NCBI GenBank assembly: GCA_963738445.1
Contig: CAVTWS010000003.1
Coordinates: 1-64,000, forward strand
DNA length: 64,000 bases
Origin: CAVTWS01 sp963738445
GTDB taxonomy: Bacteria; Actinomycetota; Acidimicrobiia; Acidimicrobiales; SHLQ01
Reading direction: 5' to 3'
Made by a program: the position numbers and the translations under genes. The stretch's first letter is position 1, and the number at the start of each line of letters is the position of its first letter. Of the stretch, positions 17,768 to 27,405 are shown in pieces. A model generated the notes under the pieces. The model ran no database searches. It was not told the DNA's origin and was given only the letters and a program-made list of their open reading frames with translations.

Positions 17768-19302
17768 GGCAACACCTCCCGGGCGATCCGCTCGGACAGC
17801 AGGACCCGATCGGGTTTGCCGGAGCCGAGCATGGGCAGCGATTCGAGCACGACGAGGACCTCCGGGGTCTTGTAGCGGGCGACACCTACCGCGTCGAACC
17901 AGCGTCGACATTCGGCCAGATCGAACGGGCCCGACAGCACGAGGAACGCCGCCACCCGCTCACCGAGCACCGGATCGGGCGCGCCGACCACGGCGGCGAG
18001 CTTCACGTGGGGGTGCTGTTCGAGCACCGATTCCACCTCGGCGTTGGCGATGTTCTCCCCGCCCCGGATGATCAGATCCTTGAGCCGGCCGGCGATGGTG
18101 AGAAAGCCGTCCGCATCGAGCGAGCCCAGGTCGCCGGTGCGATACCAGCCCCGCCGGATAGCCGCGGCGGTGTCGCCGGGGTCGGCATACCCGGCGAACA
18201 GCTCCGGTCCCCGCAGCCAGATCTCACCGATCCGACCGGTCGGTTCGTCCCGCCCGGAGGCGGGGTCGACGATCCGGATCTCGGCCTCGCCGGTCACTCG
18301 CCCGTCCGTCGACCAGCCCCGCTCGACATCGTCGCCCGCCCACGTGGTGGTGATGGTCGGGGCTTCGGTCGAACCGTACGCCCGCTTCACCGGGCAGCCG
18401 AGGGTCGCCGCCAACTCACCGATCTGGGTGGGGCTCATGGACGAACCACCCATGGAGCACACCTTCAGCGAGGCGACGGCGTGGCGCGAGAACGACCCGG
18501 CGTCGACCATCCCCTGGAGGAACGCCACCGGGCCACCGAGGAACTCGACGCCTTCGTCTCGCACCAGCGTCACGCCGTCATCGGCGTCCCAACGTTCCAT
18601 GAGCACCGTCTTCATGCCGTGCACCCCCGGGAAGGTCACGCCGTTCAACACCCCGGCGACGTGGCCGAGGGGACCGGGCATCAGCACGGTGTGGTGCCCG
18701 ACCAGGCCGTGGACCCGGCCCTGCGCCCGGGCCTTGGCGAGCAGGCTCCGGTGCGTGTGCAGGACGGCCTTCGGTCGGCCCGTGGAGCCCGAGGTGAACA
18801 TGATCAGGGCCAACTGCTCGGGGCGATCGAACAGCGGGGCCGGATCCGGAGCGGCGGCGGCCAGGCGCTCGTACCCGCCGTCGGCCCGCACGCCGATGGC
18901 CCCCGGGTGGCGGCCGAGCGGCGCATCCGGGGCGGCGAGCACCACGTGAGGATCGATGATGTCGAGCATCTGCTCGACGTCGCGGCTCCCGGCTCGGGCC
19001 AGCACCGGCGCCGCAACCGCGCCGATCCGCCAGCAGGCCCGGAGCAGGATGATCGATTCGAACCAGTTCGGGGTCTGCCACGCCACGACGGCACCGGCCC
19101 GAGCGCCCGCCTGCCGTAGGCCGCCGGCGACCCGGTCGATGGCGTCGATCAGTTCATCCGGTCCGAACCGGCGGCGGCCGTCGACGAGGACGCAGTCGTG
19201 GGTCGTCGGACGTCGGAGCGCTCGCTCCAGGCCACACCCGTCCCACGGACCACCGGGCCGGCGGTAGTGCTCCGATCGCGGAGCCCGGTAGGTGGCGCGC
19301 AC
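17758..19302 (-). CDS. AMP-forming acyl-CoA synthetase
   Basis: A 514-residue ANL-superfamily ligase. Motifs in order: the phosphate loop FTSGSTGRPKAV, YGSTEAP (adenine/acyl pocket), GWYRTGDLG, RLKDLIIRGGENI (hinge) and the catalytic Lys in MLGSGKPDRVLL. It activates a carboxylic acid with ATP and CoA. The start is GTG 19302 by best fit; the frame is open upstream inside the preceding gene and no clear ribosome site is seen. It sits between the two acyl-CoA dehydrogenases, 14 bp after one and overlapping the other by 10 bp, so it supplies their acyl-CoA substrate. The acid itself cannot be named. Confidence 0.92.
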   Translation of the reverse strand: MRATYRAPRSEHYRRPGGPWDGCGLERALRRPTTHDCVLVDGRRRFGPDELIDAIDRVAGGLRQAGARAGAVVAWQTPNWFESIILLRACWRIGAVAAPVLARAGSRDVEQMLDIIDPHVVLAAPDAPLGRHPGAIGVRADGGYERLAAAAPDPAPLFDRPEQLALIMFTSGSTGRPKAVLHTHRSLLAKARAQGRVHGLVGHHTVLMPGPLGHVAGVLNGVTFPGVHGMKTVLMERWDADDGVTLVRDEGVEFLGGPVAFLQGMVDAGSFSRHAVASLKVCSMGGSSMSPTQIGELAATLGCPVKRAYGSTEAPTITTTWAGDDVERGWSTDGRVTGEAEIRIVDPASGRDEPTGRIGEIWLRGPELFAGYADPGDTAAAIRRGWYRTGDLGSLDADGFLTIAGRLKDLIIRGGENIANAEVESVLEQHPHVKLAAVVGAPDPVLGERVAAFLVLSGPFDLAECRRWFDAVGVARYKTPEVLVVLESLPMLGSGKPDRVLLSERIAREVLPWT

Positions 19303-19316
19303 GGCTTGGTCCGGCC

Positions 19317-20420
19317 TCAGATGACGGGATGGCCCACGGCCACCCGACTCCGGAGCAGAGAGCTCAGCCGATCGCGGTGGAGGTCGGCCCCGCCGGTGGA
19401 CCAACGATCGAGCTGGCCGCGTTTCACGAGCAGGTGGAGATCGTGCTCCCAGGTGAACCCGATGCCGCCGAGCACCTGCATCGCCGAGGTGAAGATCCGG
19501 CGGCTGGCGTCGGCCGTCCAGATCGCCGCCGACGACGCCGCCATCGATGCCTCCCCGACTGTCACAGGGGCCGGGGCAGTCGCCCCGACTGTCCACGCGG
19601 CCCAGTACACGACCGAACGCATCCCCTCCAGGTCCACCAACATGTCGGCGCACCTGTGCTTCACGGCTTGGAAGGCCCCGATCGGTTTGCCGAACTGCTC
19701 CCGGTTCTTGGCGTGGTCGACCGCCAACTCCAGCGCCCGGCGGGCACCCCCCAACAGCAGCGCCGACATGGCGACCGCGTGCCGGTTCACGAGCTCGTCC
19801 ACGGCGCGGGCGCCTCCGAGATGCCAGGCGGGCGCGCCGTGGAGCTCGAATCGGCCGATCGTGCGCGTGAGGTCCATGGCCGGCAGCGCTCCGGGACGAC
19901 GGGCCGGCTCGATCTCGAGGGCGAAGAGCTCCGGACCGTGCTCGGTCCGAGCGACGACGACCGCCAGGTCCGCCACCGGCGCGCCGAGGACCGGCGCCGA
20001 CGTACCCGTCAGCGCCGCGGTCCGGTCCCCGTGGACGACGGCACTGAGACCCGTCGAGCGGACGTCGACGCAACCCAGGGCGTCGGCCGCCGCCAACCGG
20101 TCGGCCTGGTCACCCAGTCCGTGCCGGGACAGGGCATCGGCCGCCAGCAGGGTCGGGGCGAGCGGCGCGGGTGCCGCGTGGGCTCCGCACTCCTCGTACA
20201 GCAACGCGGCTTCGACCAGGCTCATGCCGAGTCCGCCGCGCTCGACGGGGTGCCCGATCGCGGTCCATCCCTGCTCGACCATGGCGCTCCACAACGAGGG
20301 GTCGAACCCGGCCCCGGTCGGCAGATGCGCCCGCACCCGTTCGGAAGAAGACAGCGTGTCGAGCAGGCTGCGGGCCGCGTCCGCGAGGGCCTGCTGGTCG
20401 TCGTCGAGATCGAAGTCCAC
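19317..20420 (-). CDS. acyl-CoA dehydrogenase, short partner-type subunit
   Basis: A 367-residue member of the acyl-CoA dehydrogenase family, FadE type. The N-terminal domain starts MDFDLDDDQQALADAARSLL; the C-terminal part has VDHAKNREQFGKPIGAFQAVKH and VLGGIGFTWEHDLHLLVKRG. It resembles the subunits that lack the usual catalytic-base pattern GGTSE and pair with a full subunit. The full subunit would be the product of 16595-17767. It starts at ATG 20420, 10 bp after the enoyl-CoA hydratase gene, in the same minus-strand operon. Heteromer formation is inference from family precedent. Confidence 0.92.
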   Translation of the reverse strand: MDFDLDDDQQALADAARSLLDTLSSSERVRAHLPTGAGFDPSLWSAMVEQGWTAIGHPVERGGLGMSLVEAALLYEECGAHAAPAPLAPTLLAADALSRHGLGDQADRLAAADALGCVDVRSTGLSAVVHGDRTAALTGTSAPVLGAPVADLAVVVARTEHGPELFALEIEPARRPGALPAMDLTRTIGRFELHGAPAWHLGGARAVDELVNRHAVAMSALLLGGARRALELAVDHAKNREQFGKPIGAFQAVKHRCADMLVDLEGMRSVVYWAAWTVGATAPAPVTVGEASMAASSAAIWTADASRRIFTSAMQVLGGIGFTWEHDLHLLVKRGQLDRWSTGGADLHRDRLSSLLRSRVAVGHPVI

Positions 20421-20429
20421 GGCGGTGGG

Positions 20430-21230
20430 TCAGCGCCCGGTGAAGGCGGGCGGACGTCGAGCCTGGAAGGCGTCGATCGCCTCCCGGAAGTCGGCGCTGT
20501 GGAAGTTGATGGTCTGGGTCTGACCTTCCGCTTCCACGGCCTGGGCCAACGTGAGCGACGCCGCCTGCTCGAACAGCTTCTTGCTCAAGCCGATGGCCAG
20601 GGTCGGACCCGCAGCCAGCCGCGCCGCCAGCACGTCCACCGCGGTGTCGAGCTCGTCGGCCGGGACCACCCGGGAGACCAGGCCGATGCGTTGCGCTTCG
20701 TGCGCGTCGAGCGTGTCGGCGAGGAACACCAGCTCCTTGGCCTTCTGCAGGCCGACGAGGCGGGGCAGCATCCACGATCCCCCACCGTCGACCGACAGGC
20801 CGCGGCGGGCGAAGATCTCGGTGAGCCGGGCCGATTCGTCGGCGACGACGAGGTCGCAGGCCAGGGCCATGTTGAGCGACACCCCCGCGCACACACCGCG
20901 CACCTTGGCGACGGTGGGTTTGACCACCTGGTAGATCGCGGTGACGGCTTCGCCCATGAGCCGCATCGCCATGGTGGTGTGGAGGTTGGCCACCCCGGTC
21001 TTCAGGCTGGCGACATCGGCGCCCGAGCCGAAGTCGGCGCCACCACCGGTCAGCACGACCGCCCGGACCTCGGGATCGGCTCCGAATCCCACGAAGAGGT
21101 CTCGGAGCTGGGGCCACATCTCCGTCGGGACGGCGTTCTTTACCCGGGGCCGATCGATGGTGACGGTGGCGATCCCGTCGGCGATCGAGCAGTGAAGTCC
21201 CGAGCCCGGGCTCGTCTCGTCGTCGGTCAT
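20430..21230 (-). CDS. enoyl-CoA hydratase/isomerase
   Basis: A 266-residue crotonase-fold protein. The oxyanion-hole segments are GGGADFGSGADVASL and GVCAGVSLNMALACDLVVAD. The region ARRGLSVDGGGSWMLPRLVG is typical of the family, with Asp in place of the usual second Glu. It hydrates or isomerises the enoyl-CoA made by the dehydrogenases. ATG 21230 is preceded by GGAGGGG. It is 25 bp from the MBL hydrolase gene and 10 bp from the dehydrogenase gene. Isomerase or ring-opening activity is possible. Confidence 0.92.
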   Translation of the reverse strand: MTDDETSPGSGLHCSIADGIATVTIDRPRVKNAVPTEMWPQLRDLFVGFGADPEVRAVVLTGGGADFGSGADVASLKTGVANLHTTMAMRLMGEAVTAIYQVVKPTVAKVRGVCAGVSLNMALACDLVVADESARLTEIFARRGLSVDGGGSWMLPRLVGLQKAKELVFLADTLDAHEAQRIGLVSRVVPADELDTAVDVLAARLAAGPTLAIGLSKKLFEQAASLTLAQAVEAEGQTQTINFHSADFREAIDAFQARRPPAFTGR

Positions 21231-21255
21231 CGTGATCCCCTCCGGTCCGTCCCGC

Positions 21256-22206
21256 TCAGGCGGACCGGACGAATCGACCAGCACCGTCGACGACGACCGC
21301 GCCCGAACTACGGAGGCGATCGAGGTGGCGGCGGATGGTGTGCTCCTCGGCGCTGTCGGCCCAGATGAGGTCGACGTGAGGACGATAGAGCAGCCGCCCC
21401 GCAACCAGTTCGTCGAGCGAGTGGGGCCGGTCGAGCCGGGCCAGCAACTGTTGGTCACGCCGACCGATGGCGCTCTCGTACCGATCGAGCGCGGTGAGGA
21501 AGGCCTCCCGCCCTTCCACCACACCTTTGTGGTGGAAGGTCACGTACCAGGCCGCATCGATCGAGCGGCAGCGGGCGAGGCTCGCTTCCATCTCCGCCAG
21601 GTCGCTTCCGCGGTCGGCGTAGTAGGGCCCGAAGCCGGTCAGGTCGATGTCGCCGAGGACCATGACCCCTTCCGGCTCGATCAGGAAGCCACAGTGACCG
21701 GGGGTGTGGCCCGGAAGGTGGATCGCCGTGATCACCGAGCCGCCGACCTCCAGTCGATCGCCGTCGTCGAAGGGCAGGGCGTCAGGCCGGTTACGGAAGC
21801 CGAACTCCTCGAGCAGCAGCTGGCGCATCGCCGGTTGGGCCGAGGCGCGCAGGCCGTAGCTGGCGACGAAGTCGTCGACCGAACGCAGCGCCGGCTGGTC
21901 CCGCCAGTGCACGTGCACATCAGCGTCCGGAACGGCGGCCAAACCGGCCACGTGGTCCTCGTGGACGTGCGACAGCAGGGCGACGTCGACGTGCGCCGGG
22001 AAGGCGCCCCACCGACCGATCGTCAACGACGGGTCGATCAGCACCGACAGGTGCCGGCCCCGGACGAGCACGGAGTTGCCGTGCGGATACCGGCCGTTGT
22101 CGTCGCCGGCCACGACGGTGACCTGGCCCAGGGCCGGGGCCAGTTCGAGGCGACTGGCGGGGTCTCCCGCGCCGTCGGAGGTACCGGCTCGTTGCTTGGG
22201 CCTCAT
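21256..22206 (-). CDS. MBL-fold metallohydrolase
   Basis: A 316-residue metallo-beta-lactamase-fold protein. Metal ligands: SHVHEDHVAG (HxHxDH), HLPGHTPGHCGFLI and VLGDIDL, with a later His in WYVTFHHKGVV. A C-terminal helical domain (about residues 240-316) resembles the winged-helix tail of LACTB2-like thioester or lactone hydrolases (EEHTIRRHLDRLRSSGAVV). It could hydrolyse a CoA thioester or lactone intermediate of the pathway. ATG 22206 is the natural start. It lies between two enoyl-CoA hydratases in the operon. Confidence 0.88.
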   Translation of the reverse strand: MRPKQRAGTSDGAGDPASRLELAPALGQVTVVAGDDNGRYPHGNSVLVRGRHLSVLIDPSLTIGRWGAFPAHVDVALLSHVHEDHVAGLAAVPDADVHVHWRDQPALRSVDDFVASYGLRASAQPAMRQLLLEEFGFRNRPDALPFDDGDRLEVGGSVITAIHLPGHTPGHCGFLIEPEGVMVLGDIDLTGFGPYYADRGSDLAEMEASLARCRSIDAAWYVTFHHKGVVEGREAFLTALDRYESAIGRRDQQLLARLDRPHSLDELVAGRLLYRPHVDLIWADSAEEHTIRRHLDRLRSSGAVVVDGAGRFVRSA

Positions 22207-22249
22207 GTGCGGTGCCAGCGTGGCGCGTCCGGCCGCCCCGGGTCAAGCG

Positions 22250-23029
22250 CTACGACGACTCGGGCCACACCGGCTCGCGTTTGGCCAGGAAGGCGCCGAT
22301 GCCTTCCGCGGCCACGGCGTCGGCCGCGTTGCGCGCCATCACCTCGGTGGCGTACCCGTAGGCGCCGGCTTCGTCGAGCTCGATCTGACGGTAGAAGGCC
22401 GCCTTCCCGATCGCCACCGTGTGGGGGCTGTTGCGCAGGAGCGTGGCCGCGAGATCGTCGACGGCGCCGTCGAGATCGCCGGCGGCGGTGACGATGTTGA
22501 CGAGCCCCCAATCGGCTGCGGTCGCAGCTGAGATCGGTGTGCCGGTCAGCAGCATCTGGAGGGACCGCTTGCGGCCGATGGCCCGCGAAAGCGCCACCAT
22601 CGGTGTCGAGCAGAACAGTCCGATCTTGACCCCGGGGGTGGCGAACGTCGCTCGGTCCGAGGCCACCACGAGGTCGCACGACGCCACCAGCTGGCATCCC
22701 GCCGCGGTGGCCAGGCCGTCCACCCGGGCGATGACGGGCTGGGGCATGCGATGCAACCCGAGCATCACGTCGGTGCACCGGGCGAAGAGCTCGTCGAGGA
22801 AACCGGGCTCCGCCCCGGCCATCTCCTTGAGGTCGTGGCCCGCGGAGAACGCCGGGCCCACGTGGGTGAGCACCACGACGCTCACGGCACGATCCTCGGC
22901 CAGCTCCGCACACGTCTCGTGCAGGCGGGACAGCACGGCGAGGCCGAGCGGGTTCCGGCGGCGTTCGTCCGAGAGCACGATGCGGGCCACGCCGTCTTGT
23001 CGCGATACGACGATGGAGGTTTCGTCCAT
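22250..23029 (-). CDS. enoyl-CoA hydratase/isomerase
   Basis: A 259-residue crotonase-fold protein, the first gene of the minus-strand operon. Motifs: HVGPAFSAGHDLKEM and RVDGLATAAGCQLVASCDL (oxyanion hole), TPGVKIGLFCSTPMVALSRAIG, and a C-terminal MARNAADAVAAEGIGAFL. It differs clearly from the second hydratase in the operon, so they likely act on different intermediates. The ATG at 23029 follows GAGGGGC; two upstream ATGs are also in frame. About 80 bp separates it from the divergent surface-protein gene, so both promoters share that gap. Confidence 0.92.
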   Translation of the reverse strand: MDETSIVVSRQDGVARIVLSDERRRNPLGLAVLSRLHETCAELAEDRAVSVVVLTHVGPAFSAGHDLKEMAGAEPGFLDELFARCTDVMLGLHRMPQPVIARVDGLATAAGCQLVASCDLVVASDRATFATPGVKIGLFCSTPMVALSRAIGRKRSLQMLLTGTPISAATAADWGLVNIVTAAGDLDGAVDDLAATLLRNSPHTVAIGKAAFYRQIELDEAGAYGYATEVMARNAADAVAAEGIGAFLAKREPVWPESS

Positions 23030-23110
23030 GCCCCTCATCATGCCCCGCCCGGCAGGATGGGTCGCCCGACCCACAGATCAGTGAAGAGGAATGAAATATC
23101 ATGGATCGCT

Positions 23111-25741
23111 ATGACAGGTGACCCCGGTGCCCGCCGCCTCCTCCACTCCCGCCCGTTCGTCGTCGCCGCGCTGCTCGTCGCCGTGGCCGCCACCGGTCTC
23201 GGAGCGTCGCCGGCCACGGCGGTGTCCACGACCGCTGTGTCCACGGCTGCGGTACCGGCGGCTCCGGTCACCCAACAGGTCGCGGCCGCCGGCAACCCGA
23301 GCGAACAACGGCCGATCGACCTCGACCAGCTGCAGCTGACCCCGACCCCGTCATGGGGCGTCGTGGGGGTGGGGCAGACGGTCGAAGCGCCCCAACCCCA
23401 GGTCTGGGACTTCGAGCAGATCGGTGACCGTCTGTACGTGGCGGGAACCTTCACCGGCGTCACCTCGGGTCCAGCCGCTCCGGTCGTACCGCAGGCCTAT
23501 CTCGCCGCCTTCGATATCGACTCCGGTGTGTTCATCGACAGCTTCCGGCCGGTCATCAACCGGACGGTCTACGCGCTGGAAACCGCGCCGAACGGCAACC
23601 TCCTCGTCGGCGGCGAGTTCTCGAGGGTGAACGGGGAGACCCGGAACGCGCTGGTGGCGCTGAATCCGACCACCGGAGCGATCGACCCCGGGTTCGACTC
23701 CGGCATCGGCATGATCAACTCGCAGGAGACCCGGCGCGTGCGCGAGCTCGTCGTCGACGGACTCGACGTCTACGTGGTCGGACGCTTCAACCAGATCTAC
23801 GTGAACGCCCCCGGCAGCCCGTACTTCGTCTGGAGCGCCGTGCGGTTGAGGGCCGACAGCGGCCTGCTCGACCCCACCTGGGTGCCCCAGGTGAACGGCG
23901 GCGTCTGGGACATCGCCATCGACCACGAGCGTGACCGCGTGCACCTCGCCGGCTACTTCGGCTCGGTCGCGGCGACCCCGGGAACGGGATACCTGGCGAC
24001 CGTCCAGCGCTCGAATGCGGCCCTCGTCCCTGGCCTCGTCCCGTTCGCGCTCAACGATCCCTCGGAGATCTGGACCCACACGGTGGCGGTGAGCGGCGAC
24101 CGCATCTACGTCGGCGGCGCCGACCACGTGATCCAGGTGCTCGACGCCACGACCAACGCGGTGCTGGGCTGGAACTCGGCGGGCCGTACGTGCACGTCGC
24201 TCAGCCGCACGGTGTGCGTGGTCCCCGCCTTCGATGCCGGTAAGGGCTTCCAGGTCACCGGGGGCGATTTCCAGGTCGTCGAGGTCACCGACGACACCGT
24301 GATCGGCGGCTGCCACTGCTTCGCCGATGTCGGACCGAACACCGAGTGGCAGGACAAGGTCCACTACTCCTCGTTCAGTGGCCAATTCACCGCCCACAAC
24401 ACCGCGATCGGCTACCGGTCCTCGGATTCGTCGGTCATCACGCCGTTCATCCCCGCCCTCGCGCCTGGCTTCTGGGGCACGTGGGCGCTCGAAACCGATT
24501 CGAACGGCTGTCTGTGGATCGGCGGCGACTACACGAGTACCGACAGCGGGGCCTGGGTCGGCGGGATGGCGCGGTTCTGTGAACCCGACGTCCCCGTGTC
24601 GGTGCCCGACCGCCCGGCCCGATTCGTCGCCCAGGGCCCGGTGCGACTCGTCGACACCCGGGAGTCCTGGAGCACGCCGAACGTGAAACTCCAGCCCGAC
24701 CAGGTGGTCACGGTTCCCTTCCGCGGCCTCGCCGGCATCCCGGCGAACGCCACCGCGGTCGCCCTCAACGTGACCGCCACCGAGGCCACGGCGACCGGGT
24801 TCGTCTCCATCACGCCGTCAGGAGTCACCCCCGGCACCACCTCGAGCCTCAACCTGACCCCGGGCCAGACGGTCGCCAACTCGGTCGTCGTCCCGCTCGG
24901 GCCCGATGGCGCCATCAACGTGCTCAGCCAGGGTGGAACCCATCTGGTGATCGACCTCGCCGGCTGGTTCGAGCCTGCGTCGACGGCGACGGCGGGACGG
25001 ATCGTCTCGTTGTCTCCCCAGCGTCTGTTCGACACCCGGGAACCGGCGAGCACGCCGACCGGCTTCGTCGGTGAAGGGGGCGTGATCCGCGTCCCGGCGG
25101 CCGGGCGGGCCGGAATCCCGGCCCAAGGCGCGGCGGCCGTCGTGCTCAACGTCACCGCCACCGAAGCGGCCGGCCCCGGTTTCGTCACCGCCTACTCGGG
25201 CGACGGTCCCCCACCGTTGGCCTCGAGTCTCAACCTCGAGCGACCGGGTCAGACCATCGCCAACATGGCCATCGTTCCCCTCGGCGCCGACGGATCGATC
25301 AGCTTCTTGAGCCAGGCCGGCGCCCACCTGCTGGCCGACGTCGTCGGCTACGTCACCAATGCGTCCAATCCCTCGTCGACCACCGGGTTGTTCGTTCCTC
25401 TCGTCCCGGGTCGGGTCTTCGACACCAGGGCCGGCGGGGCGGCTCCGGTTGGTCAAGGCGGCGCCATCGACGTGCCGGTGACCGGCGTGGCCAACGTGCC
25501 CGCAGCGGCGAGCGCGGTGCTCACCAACGTGACCGCCACCGAGGCGGGGGGACCAGGGTTCGTGACCGTGTGGGACACCGGCGCCGTTCAACCGCTCGCC
25601 TCGACCCTCAACCTCAACGCCGCCGGTGAGACCCGCCCCAACGGCACCATCGCCCGCCTCGGTACCGGGGGCCGGCTGAGCCTGTTCACGCAGAGCTCAG
25701 CCCATCTCCTGGCCGACGTGAGCGGCTACCTGCTCGGCTGA
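23111..25741 (+). CDS. secreted beta-propeller protein with three C-terminal DTR repeats
   Basis: An 876-residue exported protein. A signal peptide is clear (RRLLHSRPFVVAALLVAVAA, then GLGASPATA). Residues about 75-490 look like a propeller of repeated short blades (LYVAGTFTGV, LLVGGEFSRVNGETRNALVA, VYVVGRFNQIY, VHLAGYFGSV, IYVGGADHVIQV). From about residue 500 come three repeats of about 130 residues starting near 500, 631 and 759. Each has RL/RVFDTR, then VALNVTATEA.GPGFV, SSLNL..GQT.AN and G.HLLADV.GY. They resemble C-terminal modules common in actinobacterial surface proteins, whose role I cannot name. No LPXTG anchor is seen. ATG 23111 lacks a ribosome site; GTG 23081 is an in-frame alternative. 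The 3' end overlaps the convergent oxidase by 16 bp. Confidence 0.85.
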   Translation: MTGDPGARRLLHSRPFVVAALLVAVAATGLGASPATAVSTTAVSTAAVPAAPVTQQVAAAGNPSEQRPIDLDQLQLTPTPSWGVVGVGQTVEAPQPQVWDFEQIGDRLYVAGTFTGVTSGPAAPVVPQAYLAAFDIDSGVFIDSFRPVINRTVYALETAPNGNLLVGGEFSRVNGETRNALVALNPTTGAIDPGFDSGIGMINSQETRRVRELVVDGLDVYVVGRFNQIYVNAPGSPYFVWSAVRLRADSGLLDPTWVPQVNGGVWDIAIDHERDRVHLAGYFGSVAATPGTGYLATVQRSNAALVPGLVPFALNDPSEIWTHTVAVSGDRIYVGGADHVIQVLDATTNAVLGWNSAGRTCTSLSRTVCVVPAFDAGKGFQVTGGDFQVVEVTDDTVIGGCHCFADVGPNTEWQDKVHYSSFSGQFTAHNTAIGYRSSDSSVITPFIPALAPGFWGTWALETDSNGCLWIGGDYTSTDSGAWVGGMARFCEPDVPVSVPDRPARFVAQGPVRLVDTRESWSTPNVKLQPDQVVTVPFRGLAGIPANATAVALNVTATEATATGFVSITPSGVTPGTTSSLNLTPGQTVANSVVVPLGPDGAINVLSQGGTHLVIDLAGWFEPASTATAGRIVSLSPQRLFDTREPASTPTGFVGEGGVIRVPAAGRAGIPAQGAAAVVLNVTATEAAGPGFVTAYSGDGPPPLASSLNLERPGQTIANMAIVPLGADGSISFLSQAGAHLLADVVGYVTNASNPSSTTGLFVPLVPGRVFDTRAGGAAPVGQGGAIDVPVTGVANVPAAASAVLTNVTATEAGGPGFVTVWDTGAVQPLASTLNLNAAGETRPNGTIARLGTGGRLSLFTQSSAHLLADVSGYLLG

Positions 25742-27180
25742 GCTCCTGCGGGCTCACCGCTCACCCGGCGTGCGGTCCCGGCCCCGGCGGGTGGGTTCGG
25801 GCCCGGGAGCATGACCCCCGGGTTCATGATCCCGGTCGGGTCGAGCGCGTGCTTCAGGGTGATCATCACCTCGAGCGCCACCGGGTCCCGGTACCGGAGC
25901 AGCGCCTCACGCTTCGAGCGGCCGATCCCGTGCTCGGCGCTGAAGGAACCGTGCAGGTCGTGGACGACCTCGAGAACCGCCTGCGTCACTGCGGACTCAC
26001 CCTCGGGCGGCACCCCGACCACGTTGAGGTGGGCGTTGCCGTCGCCCAGGTGACCGAAGACGACGGTGGACGCGCCGGGAGCGACCCGCTGCACCTCCCG
26101 TCGACATCGATCCACCAGGTCAGGTACGGCCGGCAACGGGACCGAGACGTCGTGTTTGATCGAGCCGCCCGCTCGCCGTTCGGCCTCGGGCACGGCATCC
26201 CGGAGGCGCCACAGCTCCGCGGCGGCGTGTTCACTGGGAGCGACGATCGCATCGTCGACGGTGCCCTCGGCGGCGCACACGCCCAGCGCCCGTTCGAGCA
26301 CGTCAGCGACATCGCTGCGGGTCCGGGCGGAGCTCAGCTCCACCAGGACCGCCCACGAGCGCGGCGCCAGAGGCACGGCGACCTCCGGGCAGTGCCGCTC
26401 GACGAGGTCGAGCGCGGCGCGATCCGCCACCTCGAAGCTGGTCAGCCGATCGTCGGAGGCGGAGCGGACGGTGCCGAGCACCGCGAGCGCGGCGGGGAGA
26501 TCGGGAACATCGAGGAGGGCCACGACCCGTTCGGCGACCGGCCCGTTCAAGTGCAGGGCCACCGCCGTGACGACACCCAGGGTGCCTTCGGCCCCGACGA
26601 AGAGCTGGCTGAGCGCGTAGCCCGTGTTGTCCTTGTGCAGCGTCCGGAGATCGTCGAGCACCCGACCGTCGGCGAGCACCACCTCCACTCCGAGCACCTG
26701 TCGGCGCACCATGCCGTAGCGCACCACGTTCACCCCGCCGGCGTTGGTCGACACCGCGCCGCCGATGGTCGCCGAGCCCTCGGCACCGAAGCTCAGCGCC
26801 AGCGAGCAGCCCGCGGCGCGGGCGGCGTCACGCACCGCCCCGACGGTGCAGCCGGCATCGACGACGATCGTGCGTCCCACCGGATCGATCGACCGAACGG
26901 CGTGCATCCGTCGCAGGTCGATCACCACGGCCCGCGGATCATCGGCGGTCGCGCCACCGCACAACGACGTGTTCCCCCCGAACGGCACCACGGGTGCGCC
27001 GGCGGCCGCGCACGCTCGCACGACGCCCGCCACCTCCCCGGTGGTGGCCGGACGCACGACTGCGGCGGCGCGCCCGACGAAACGTTGCCGATGGTCGCTC
27101 AGGTAGGGCGCGATCTCCGCAGGGTCGACGACGACGTGACGGGCCCCGATCAGATCGACCAACGTGCTGTGCAGGTTCAT
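25726..27180 (-). CDS. FAD-linked oxidase, GlcD/D-lactate dehydrogenase type
   Basis: A 484-residue FAD-binding type 4 (VAO family) oxidoreductase. The FAD pyrophosphate loop is PFGGNTSLCGGAT; SFGAEGSATIGGAVSTNAGG and RYGMVRRQVLGVEVVLADG follow. The C-terminal FAD-oxidase domain has VVFGHLGDGNAHLNVVG and SAEHGIGRSKREALLRY, typical of D-lactate, glycolate or D-2-hydroxyglutarate dehydrogenases. The substrate is a 2-hydroxy acid but not further resolved. ATG 27180 gives the normal family start. The C-terminal 5 codons overlap the convergent surface-protein gene. Confidence 0.93.
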   Translation of the reverse strand: MNLHSTLVDLIGARHVVVDPAEIAPYLSDHRQRFVGRAAAVVRPATTGEVAGVVRACAAAGAPVVPFGGNTSLCGGATADDPRAVVIDLRRMHAVRSIDPVGRTIVVDAGCTVGAVRDAARAAGCSLALSFGAEGSATIGGAVSTNAGGVNVVRYGMVRRQVLGVEVVLADGRVLDDLRTLHKDNTGYALSQLFVGAEGTLGVVTAVALHLNGPVAERVVALLDVPDLPAALAVLGTVRSASDDRLTSFEVADRAALDLVERHCPEVAVPLAPRSWAVLVELSSARTRSDVADVLERALGVCAAEGTVDDAIVAPSEHAAAELWRLRDAVPEAERRAGGSIKHDVSVPLPAVPDLVDRCRREVQRVAPGASTVVFGHLGDGNAHLNVVGVPPEGESAVTQAVLEVVHDLHGSFSAEHGIGRSKREALLRYRDPVALEVMITLKHALDPTGIMNPGVMLPGPNPPAGAGTARRVSGEPAGAQPSR

Positions 27181-27405
27181 GCCCCGCCGAGTCTCGCAGG
27201 GTTCACCCGGTCCCGTCCGCCCTTTCAGATGACGGTTGAGTTCACCGATTCCCCAGCGCTGATGATCCGGCGCCGGCGGTCGACGACGCCGGGCGCCGCT
27301 GAGACAGCATGTCGACCCTGCAACAGTGGGCATCGGCGAAGCCGGCACCTCCAGAAAACTCGCCCGAACGGAGGGAGCGAAGCGACCGAGTGAGGGTGAT
27401 TCTCG
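27181..27405. other. gap where a conservon GTPase gene would be expected
   Basis: These 225 bp follow the DUF742 gene on the minus strand. They hold no convincing coding frame and no GTPase motif (GxxxxGKS, DxxG, NKxD). In other actinobacteria a Ras-like GTPase gene normally follows DUF742. Confidence 0.5.
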
